DNA from: Saccoglossus kowalevskii
Lineage: Eukaryota > Hemichordata > Enteropneusta > Harrimaniidae
Direction of reading: 5' to 3'
DNA length: 11,271 nucleotides
NCBI RefSeq assembly: GCF_000003605.2
Contig: NW_003153796.1
Location: forward strand, 1,250-12,520
Shown: positions 6,801-11,271 of the stretch, piece by piece
Numbering within the stretch: position 1 is the stretch's first letter
How the letters are laid out: each line of letters begins with the position of its first letter
The notes under the pieces: model-generated
What the model was told of the DNA's origin: nothing
The model's input: the letters and a program-made list of their open reading frames with translations, nothing else
Databases searched by the model: none
Translations under genes and position numbers: made by a program

Positions 6801-9151
6801 TGAGACACGAAGACATGATTCACGGTGACATTGTACAAGTAAACGTTAGTGACAATTTTCGGAATACAACCATTATAACTGCCATGGCATTGAAATGGTC
6901 AAGTTTATTTTGTCATTCAGCAAAATACGTTCTTTTCGTCAAACCACATATGTATATTAACATGCCTAGACTGATGCAGTTCTTAAAAAACCTACGCAAT
7001 GAACATAATATCGCAATCGGTCAATTACAAACGCAGGCCACCCCAATTCGAAACCCTAATCATTTGTTTTACACCCCACAAAAACTGTATGAAGCAGATA
7101 TCTATCCTCACTATTTAGTCGGAAGAAGCTGTGTGATGTCATCAAATGTGGTGCACAAATTGTCAGTGACGTCATCAAAAGTAGAGCTATTTCCGTGGGA
7201 TGATGTTTACTTAGGAATGCTATTACAGGCAGCAGGAATCACTCCGTTCGGGCATTCCGATTTCATTACTAGCGCAGTTCCAGCGTCAGTTAGCAGATGT
7301 GAGAAGCACTCATACATTGCATGGAAAGTCGAAGATAATGAAAATATACATGTCACGTGGTCGGAGATGCACCAGCCATGTGTGGCACGTGGCATACACA
7401 TTGACATGATTGGACGTCATTTCGTTATGCATAATTATTCACTGTGTAATAATTATGACGTCATGGTACTAATGATGGTGATATCGAAAGCGGAGCATAA
7501 AAACAAACGGAATGTTATCCGTCAAACATGGGCTGAGAAGAACGAAGCTACGAGGCACGTGTTTATTATTGGAAAACCACACAGCGATCACCTGCAAAGC
7601 ATAATTCATGAAGTAGAACACAATCGTGACGTCATTCTGCTAAGTTCTCCTGACACATACGACGAATTAACATACAAATCCGTGATGGCAATGAAGTGGG
7701 CTGGGCAATATTGTCCACACGCCAGGTTCGTATTGAAAGTTGACGATGATGTCTTTATTAACACAGTTAACTTACTGGCATTTCTTCAACATGCTCCAGA
7801 ACGGGGGTTCTACTTTGGGTATACAAATTACAAGATGGGGCCAGTTAAACAGAAAGATAATCACAACTACACACCAGATCATCTCTGGCCAGCTGGTAAA
7901 ATCTACCCAGCATACAACGCGGGTCCTGCATACATAATATCCGGTGATGTAATTCAAAATATCAACTCAGCAATACACGATGTATTGTATTTGAACAACG
8001 AGGACGTGTTCATGGGATCTCTCCTTCAGGAGATCGGTATATTTCCAGTATCCAGTGACCGATTAGACATGAATGCTACTACAGATACATTCGGTAACAT
8101 TATGGGAATGTTGGCATTACATCCAGTTAAACCACATCATATATTTGAACTGTGGTATGATATCACCGAAAAAGCCGAGGCGTACTCGAGTGAACTGGAG
8201 TACGAGCAAAACGATTTGTTTTCAATGCTATCTGAGAAATCTAATATATTTCCCGCAAACACACACGTGACCTGCGAGGGCAAATTACTCGTTGTTGTCA
8301 CGAGTAAAGCCTCGCACAATGCATATAGAGATGCAATACGTAATACATGGGCACAGGACAAGGAAGATATCATTGTCAGATTTCTCGTTTATAGAGGGAA
8401 ATCAGGAGGATATACCCCTGATATTTATAAGTTGGAAGAGGAAATTATGTTTTATAATGACGTAATCGATATAACAGGTGAACATGTGTTTTCGGAGTGG
8501 TTAAATCTTTTAGGTTTAAGATGGGGGTCCCTTTTTTGTAATGACGCAAAATACGTCATGCTAGTCCCAGATCATAGCTACATTCAAATACACAACGTTC
8601 TAAGTTACCTAGAAACACCACATATTCATAGTTTTATTTGTGGGAGAGGGAAAAATGTAGTAAACACAGACAATCGGCCAATCACCAACCAGATTGGCAC
8701 TCAGAACGGTCATCATGCAAGTATATCTCAGATAGATGGAGGCGCATTCATATCGTCGTTGGACGTAGCAACAAGACTCATAGATATGGCGCTTATAACA
8801 CCTGTTCTGCCAGACATGTATGTGTATATGACGTTACTCTTGGATAAACTAAATGTCTCAGTCACTCTTACTGACGAGTTTGACACGAATGCTGCTGCAC
8901 GTGCAGGTGATGTATGTGCAATGCGTCATTTACTCCTATCATGTTACTTTGTTCCAAAACAAATGTATGCAGAATATCATGTTCTTAGAGAAGGTGACGT
9001 TAGTGACTGTTACCTGTACGTTGATAAGAAAGACATCCGGGTACTGATGAAGAAAGACATCCGGGTACTGATGGTAATATTAATAACGATATTCGTTGCA
9101 CTGTGTGGAATAACAACTAAATGTATTTTCCGATATGTACTAGTAACATGA
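3782..9151 (+). CDS. Six-repeat family 31 beta-1,3-glycosyltransferase, single exon, 1789 aa
   Basis: Predicted Golgi/ER enzyme that would transfer a sugar (galactose, GalNAc or GlcNAc; not determinable) in beta-1,3 linkage from a UDP-sugar. An in-frame TGA at 3773-3775 lies two codons before the ATG, which has a strong Kozak context, so the start is well supported. Residues 1-29 are Lys/Arg-rich (cytosolic tail), 30-48 are hydrophobic (type II signal anchor), then six GT31 repeats follow at about 108-371, 379-627, 673-953, 954-1200, 1222-1498 and 1499-1745. Residues 1762-1778 form a second hydrophobic segment. Each repeat has an RxxIRxTW-like block and most have a W-x4-C block. The DDD motif is intact only in repeat 2 (480-482) and repeat 5 (1321-1323); the others read TDD, EDD, KPH and PDH. 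Usual family members have one such domain in about 300-420 residues. Many N-x-S/T sequons (for example N454, N554) fit a luminal protein. An intronless coding region matches vertebrate B3GALT1/2/5. The six-fold layout could also be an assembly collapse or misjoin, but the repeats are highly diverged, so a real fused gene is far more likely. Confidence 0.94.
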   Translation: MADRHYKRKQETQLIATLSRYFRRVDRRKLLTMILAMSSLNLVYTLYATPTKTSFTEEQAKPFSHENRLMNYPRQLWQRMFHKKDPTNICTENGLLSSIGVYHVHNPCSVKSHFIMYLIISTKETASHRMTIRNTWIKHGKTMDSIQYMFVIERNNSINSKLIKEKERYRDLVIGDSVKLIRALHWVTKCCKDVHYLAIVTDDVFVNTALVKRWLQNTTDYAYAFVKQTQSQTDYTHQQKNVSFDKIVSFENKRFTSEYLNNSFAMFLPMHLIHRHIDLIGGVLNQPALKHLPYVTVKTVQKLTNTQSVCELKQSMTSWTETPDTMFIYNMKLNVWGKHIQCVHNSAHGYIQRTLTEHFYVKFIVNHKSWCKHAFHSIPTPHILAIVTSSATNFDARQAIRETWGNNDETKSKNVKTLFLLGLPQDKLTIEQIKEEDDVNNDILVADFIDDYYNLTLKTFALVEWVNRHCSFVDYVIKIDDDVFMNWDNLAALLMLSPRKKLYLGDPYVGTRPVRLTNSKWYTPEEAWNNTFYPAYISGVCYVMSIDVIVDIHNFSKTISTIPWEDTMMGILMSKLDNVSPVPSKLFDTNGMLRHHPCYLRDAIISHKFTPNTLRLYWYYFNVRTTCSKNKRQKIMNQTIRNFGNRVDELPKLNNTALKQLAVECGKCTDVFCDGDTFLIVFVFSEPEHYERRKYTRLTWTRLNRLSNKTAKTVFIVAFSEDPLLQSFILNEIAVEGDILLTGVDLKNNQEALTGMSYKPQLVFLNAITKQLCSSAKYLLKTEDDVFVNIHNILHFLKTGLSTSVIVGGLQSQQFGSNTSDEPQFAKVFISATDNSPIEFNYRPGVTSNNEALLSDISCGNDKLCDVCTLHHILTIQGFKDQFMLKVVQSFSDDSYFHTCNISGDGSELVDEFRQYKLLEPIPEIHVLYGGWIYERTMDALRYGYLINKPHHCDGDVFLLIVVFSGPGSGYRSAVRATWASNNSWNNHVIKHVFFTGSADNLMNIRVRHEDMIHGDIVQVNVSDNFRNTTIITAMALKWSSLFCHSAKYVLFVKPHMYINMPRLMQFLKNLRNEHNIAIGQLQTQATPIRNPNHLFYTPQKLYEADIYPHYLVGRSCVMSSNVVHKLSVTSSKVELFPWDDVYLGMLLQAAGITPFGHSDFITSAVPASVSRCEKHSYIAWKVEDNENIHVTWSEMHQPCVARGIHIDMIGRHFVMHNYSLCNNYDVMVLMMVISKAEHKNKRNVIRQTWAEKNEATRHVFIIGKPHSDHLQSIIHEVEHNRDVILLSSPDTYDELTYKSVMAMKWAGQYCPHARFVLKVDDDVFINTVNLLAFLQHAPERGFYFGYTNYKMGPVKQKDNHNYTPDHLWPAGKIYPAYNAGPAYIISGDVIQNINSAIHDVLYLNNEDVFMGSLLQEIGIFPVSSDRLDMNATTDTFGNIMGMLALHPVKPHHIFELWYDITEKAEAYSSELEYEQNDLFSMLSEKSNIFPANTHVTCEGKLLVVVTSKASHNAYRDAIRNTWAQDKEDIIVRFLVYRGKSGGYTPDIYKLEEEIMFYNDVIDITGEHVFSEWLNLLGLRWGSLFCNDAKYVMLVPDHSYIQIHNVLSYLETPHIHSFICGRGKNVVNTDNRPITNQIGTQNGHHASISQIDGGAFISSLDVATRLIDMALITPVLPDMYVYMTLLLDKLNVSVTLTDEFDTNAAARAGDVCAMRHLLLSCYFVPKQMYAEYHVLREGDVSDCYLYVDKKDIRVLMKKDIRVLMVILITIFVALCGITTKCIFRYVLVT
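4103..4894 (+). other. GT31 repeat 1, degenerate (TDD)
   Basis: Residues 108-371. It opens with FIMYLIISTKET and TIRNTW (132-136), the first family block. The metal-site motif reads VTDDVFVN, with Thr201 in place of the first Asp (nt 4382-4390). The YPxYxxG block is reduced to SEYLNNSFAM (258-266), losing the glycine, and no EDV-type acidic motif follows. Likely non-catalytic or weakened. Confidence 0.8.
4916..5662 (+). other. GT31 repeat 2, all catalytic motifs present
   Basis: Residues 379-627. It carries the full set of family motifs in order: RQAIRETWG (397-405), DIL (442-444), YYNLTLKT (452-459, with the conserved sequon N454), W465-x4-C470, KIDDDVFMN (478-486), YPAYISGVCYVMS (533-545) and PWEDTMMG (563-570). 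Length and spacing match single-domain beta-1,3-galactosyltransferases. It is one of two repeats predicted to be active. The only departure is EDT where EDV is usual. Confidence 0.93.
5798..6640 (+). other. GT31 repeat 3, degenerate, with an atypical second half
   Basis: Residues 673-953. The first half is recognisable: CDGDTFLIVFVFSEP, then RLTW (697-700), GDIL (737-740) and LKTEDDVFVN, with Glu783 replacing the first Asp (nt 6128-6136). From about 811 to 953 neither YPxYxxG nor EDV is found. Instead there is a cysteine-containing stretch (C859, C865, C868, C900) that does not align with the family, so catalysis by this unit is doubtful. Confidence 0.78.
6641..7381 (+). other. GT31 repeat 4, metal motif lost (KPH)
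   Basis: Residues 954-1200. It begins with DGDVFLLIVVFSGP, similar to the start of repeat 3. It keeps AVRATW (974-979), LKWSSLFC (1037-1044), YPHYLVG (1108-1114) and PWDDVYLG (1138-1145), but the three Asp positions read KPH (1054-1056, nt 6941-6949). The fold is well preserved while the metal ligand site is gone, as in a pseudo-enzyme domain. Confidence 0.85.
7445..8275 (+). other. GT31 repeat 5, all catalytic motifs present
   Basis: Residues 1222-1498. It has VIRQTW (1245-1250), RDVILL (1282-1287), LTYKS (1296-1300), MKWAGQYC (1304-1311), LKVDDDVFIN (1318-1327; DDD at nt 7742-7750), YPAYNAGPAYIIS (1375-1387) and NNEDVFMG (1405-1412), ending with the family-typical HPVKP (1447-1451). This is the second repeat predicted to be active and the closest to the family consensus in its EDV segment. 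Confidence 0.93.
8276..9016 (+). other. GT31 repeat 6, metal motif lost (PDH)
   Basis: Residues 1499-1745. It keeps AIRNTW (1518-1523) and LRWGSLFC (1579-1586), but DDD is replaced by PDH (1596-1598, nt 8567-8575). The YPxYxxG block is reduced to QIDGGAFISSLDV (1650-1662), and EDVYxG appears as PDMYVYM (1677-1683). Predicted non-catalytic. It resembles repeat 4 around the lost metal site. Confidence 0.83.
9026..9073 (+). repeat. Exact 24-bp tandem duplication inside the coding region
   Basis: Two identical, adjacent 24-bp copies (9026-9049 and 9050-9073) encode KKDIRVLM twice (residues 1749-1764), directly before the C-terminal hydrophobic segment. The copies are identical at every base while the rest of the gene is diverged, so the duplication is recent and may be polymorphic. 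The frame is preserved. Confidence 0.97.
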
Positions 9152-9665
9152 TATAATTCGTTCTATAATGTATTCATGTATTTCAATGAGATTTGACTTG
9201 ACACAATCTTACCATTCAGGGCGTGACAGGCACAAGGCGTGATTTCGCAAAAGTGGGCATGGTCATTTTTGTAACTCGATGCTCGTTCTCGTTGTCCGTA
9301 ACTCGAACAATTCAGCATCTCGACAGGAACGAGTTTTGTTATGGCCGTCATGAAGCTTACCGCTAAATGCATGGCTGCGGGTATGGTCGTACATTTCTAT
9401 TTGTCATAAGAAACTCTCCTTCTCTTTTCTGCCTTCCACCCGTACGTTTATGACACATGCCGATACAGGAAGACAGCAGAAGAGAAAAAAAACAACAATT
9501 ATGACGTAATCTACAACTAAAAAAGGCGGAAGGTCTCACTGGTGATGCAGCCATAGTCTGTGTATTTAAGCCGCAGTGCAAAACCTGTCTGTTTTAAGTC
9601 AAATTAATGTTCATATTTTACTGAGCTATCTTAAGACAGTTTATTGAATTGGTCAATATTGGAAT
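9152..9665. other. Downstream flank of the GT31 gene; no clear polyadenylation signal
   Basis: This should contain the 3' UTR. I found no AATAAA between the stop codon and the first MITE; the first ATTAAA after the stop is near 10090. The transcript end is therefore undetermined. Minus-strand open frames at 9163-9372 and 9363-9581 have no recognisable features and are judged to be chance. Confidence 0.5.
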
Positions 9666-9943
9666 TTAAAGTGCGGTGATCGTCGCGCCGCGCATGTACG
9701 ACATTTGTGTTGATAAACATTGATTTCCCCTACAATCCAATGCGCTCTTCTAATGGAATTCACAAGTGTGAGTTTTGACCTGGGCGCAAGTTGCATTAAT
9801 TACCGCCGGTGACTTTATACTTTTCGATACCTAACTTCGTAACGTTTGTATTCGTTGATCTGCGCAACCGTCAAAGTCGCTATCTTTGTTCATAAGAGAC
9901 TCATATCTTGCGCATGCGTGGCGCGACGACCACCGCCCTTTAA
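9666..9943. mobile_element. TTAA-flanked MITE, copy 1 (Kolobok/T2-like or piggyBac-like)
   Basis: The element at 9670-9939 is flanked on both sides by TTAA (9666-9669 and 9940-9943), read as a 4-bp target-site duplication. Its terminal inverted repeats of about 27 bp match at 24 positions: 9670-9696 against the reverse complement of 9913-9939, consensus AGGGCGGTGGTCGTCGCGCC. It is 270 bp with no coding capacity. The outer sequence TTAAAGKGCGG resembles the TTAAAGGRR ends described for T2-type (Kolobok) MITEs in Xenopus; piggyBac relatives also use TTAA. It shares internal blocks with the copy at 10527-10803, for example the 20-bp match at 9707-9726. Confidence 0.85.
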
Positions 9944-10355
9944 CCAGCCTAATATAGTCTGGCAATCTGTGGTAATTGACGACTAAACGAGTACCATCAT
10001 ATTGCTAGCATGTTTGTATTCTGACCACTCATTCATATTCAGTTATTATTCGAGATTATAATCACTTTTATTACTTGTAAGTTTTTATTAATTAAAAGAC
10101 GCCTCCACGCGCTTGTGAAGGCTCTTTGTACTTCGATATTCAATAGTTGTACTCTTTTGTTGTTGTTGTTTGGGGGTAAGTGTTTTTTGTACTGTACTTG
10201 TATTTTTATTGAAGGTCCAAATCTACATTAACAATTCCCAGCGAAATTGTGAGCCAAATGCACCAGTCTTTAGTGAAATGTAAGAGGATATGATAGATTG
10301 TGTTTTAATTTACACACATTAAGGTCACCGTGTACGATACAGTAATATACACTAA
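9944..10355. other. Spacer between the MITEs, no gene seen
   Basis: A+T-rich, with a short TTG/TGT microsatellite near 10158-10171 and an 8-bp imperfect hairpin (10101-10108 with 10115-10122, one mismatch, 6-base loop). The hairpin lacks the sequence of a histone 3' stem-loop. No coding evidence. Confidence 0.45.
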
Positions 10356-10526
10356 AACAACGTTTTGAACGAAAGGGACTTGGTGAGCGTTTGGGGGATT
10401 TGGAACCTAACAGCGGCTTCATTTGAACCTGTTGTCGGTCAAGAATTCTACATCAATGCAAAGATAGCTTCCACAGAAAATGTAACATTCGCAATTGTAT
10501 TGCAAATGGGGGATGCCGATTGTTAA
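10356..10526 (+). pseudogene. Galectin-like fragment, cut off at a MITE insertion site
   Basis: An open frame runs from after the TAA at 10353-10355 to a TAA at 10524-10526. From about 10383 it reads VSVWGIWNLTAAS, then FEPVVGQEFYINAKI and VTFAIVLQMGD. The spacing GQ-x-F-x-I-x-A-x-I, then F-A-I-x-L-Q-x-G-D, resembles the first strands of a galectin carbohydrate-recognition domain (pG..l.I.G.i......F.InLq.g). The sugar-binding HFNPR and WGxEER motifs are not present. The stop codon coincides with the TTAA target site of the downstream MITE. There is no clear splice donor, so it is probably an exon relic. The assignment rests on a short pattern match and could be coincidental. Confidence 0.33.
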
Positions 10527-10807
10527 AGGGCGGCAGTAGTGTGACACATGTGTGACATTCGTGTTGATAAACATTGATTTTCCCACAATCCAACACGCTC
10601 TACTAACGGAAAAATGAATTTTGACCTGGGCACGACTTGCATTAATTACTGCCGGTGATACTTTCGATACCTGAAAAAATACCTAATTAAAGCTTTGTGT
10701 AGTCTCAGTTTGTACTCGTTTATCTGCGCAACAGTCAAAGTCACCATCTTTGTTTATATGAGACCCATATCTCGCGCATGCGTGGCGCGATGACTACCGC
10801 TCTTTAA
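10523..10807. mobile_element. TTAA-flanked MITE, copy 2
   Basis: The element at 10527-10803 (277 bp) is flanked by TTAA at 10523-10526 and 10804-10807. Its ends are AGGGCGGCAGTAG on the left and the reverse complement AGAGCGGTAGTCATCGCG on the right; the left repeat is more eroded than in copy 1. It is in the same orientation as copy 1 and shares GTGTTGATAAACATTGATTT (10561-10580), TTTTGACCTGGGC, CTTTCGATACCT and a GCGCATGCGTGGCGCGA end. The symmetry extends into the flank (ATTG before, CAAT after the TTAAs), which may be chance. Confidence 0.87.
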
Positions 10808-11232
10808 CAATAACAACAAAGAAAACAAAACATTGAGTTTCTAAAGTTTTAAATATTTTACAAACAATATGGGCCACCTATGCAGTGACTTCGTTGTACA
10901 ATTTCTCGTTAACATAATCGTTGAGCTCAATGAAGACGTAATTGTTCATTGTCTATGTTTTTATGATTTCATTCATCCGACGAGTAGGTGTAAAAATAAA
11001 TTTCATTAATTACGAGAACGACTGTGGATAATATATGATTCAGAGATAGCCACCCTCTGCTGCATGTACGAAAGGCTCACTGGACAAGGTACGAGTCTAT
11101 AGTAGACAACACTGGGACGTAACGTCATTGTAAAATGGCGCCATCTATTGGTATCAAACGTTGTTTTGTAGACCTTGCTGGCATATTTCGTCAGCTAATT
11201 CTCGCTGTTATTACAACTCACATAATTGACTA
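10808..11232. other. Right-hand spacer, no gene seen
   Basis: A+T-rich DNA without a convincing reading frame. It contains an AATAAA near 10995 with no gene attached to it, and the CTCF-like site listed separately. Confidence 0.45.
11138..11151 (-). promoter_or_regulatory. CTCF-like motif CCAATAGATGGCGC
   Basis: On the minus strand the 14-mer matches the animal CTCF core CCASYAGRKGGCRS at 13 of 14 positions, the exception being A where C/G is usual. A weaker match in the same orientation (CCCTCTGCTG on plus) lies near 11053-11062. CTCF is present in bilaterians and marks domain boundaries, but motif identity is the only evidence here. Confidence 0.35.
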
Positions 11233-11271
11233 GTCCTAACATAGGTGAGGTTTAGATCCTGGTCCTAACAT
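11233..11271. repeat. Start of a probable 29-bp tandem repeat at the right window edge
   Basis: GTCCTAACAT occurs at 11233-11242 and again at 11262-11271, a period of 29 bp, with the second copy running off the window. One full unit plus 10 bases is seen, so array status is only suggested. Confidence 0.4.

Noticed and set aside
3782-9151. Six repeats as an assembly artefact from collapsed tandem genes
   Set aside because: The repeats are strongly diverged from one another and joined in frame with no stops or spacers, so a misassembly is unlikely.
9285-9338. Inverted repeat CTCGTTC ... GAACGAG
   Set aside because: Seven-base arms about 40 bases apart without flanking target duplications are not enough to call a transposon or structure.
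10101-10122. Small hairpin GCCTCCAC/GTGAAGGC
   Set aside because: One mismatch, no adjacent gene, and no match to the histone 3' stem-loop. Such hairpins are expected by chance in this length.

Overview
The window looks like nuclear DNA of an invertebrate animal, probably a marine one. The signs are A+T-rich spacers, a decayed non-LTR (LINE) retrotransposon, a likely tRNA-derived SINE, a pair of TTAA-flanked MITEs, three separate minisatellites, and one animal-type Golgi glycosyltransferase gene. Nothing indicates a prokaryote or a virus. The LINE and MITE types fit lancelets, hemichordates or lophotrochozoans, but I cannot choose a phylum from sequence alone.

Layout. 1-186 is a 62-bp minisatellite that begins at the window edge. 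187-840 is spacer with nothing recognisable. 841-925 holds a minus-strand tRNA-like SINE head. About 1000-1957 is a 5'-truncated, internally deleted LINE relic ending in AATAAA and a short ATACT-type tail. 1958-2910 is spacer. 2911-3320 is a degenerate minisatellite of about 16 units. 3321-3781 is the probable promoter and 5' leader of the main gene, with a perfect GTCACGTGAC palindrome, a second E-box, a likely 3' splice site, a CRE palindrome and a run of short upstream ORFs.

The main gene (3782-9151, plus strand) is an uninterrupted 1789-residue ORF. It encodes six consecutive glycosyltransferase family 31 (beta-1,3-galactosyltransferase-like) repeats between an N-terminal signal anchor and a C-terminal hydrophobic segment. 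Only repeats 2 and 5 keep the DDD metal/nucleotide-sugar motif with the other family motifs. Repeats 1, 3, 4 and 6 are altered (TDD, EDD, KPH, PDH) and look like pseudo-catalytic modules. This is the most interesting object in the window.

Downstream, two copies of a roughly 270-bp Kolobok/T2-like or piggyBac-like MITE (9670-9939 and 10527-10803) lie in the same orientation. Between them is a short reading frame resembling the first half of a galectin domain, which stops exactly at the second MITE's TTAA target site. The right end holds a CTCF-like motif and the apparent start of another tandem repeat. There is one convincing protein-coding gene, so there is no operon or pathway to reconstruct; the other elements are repeats or regulatory candidates around it.
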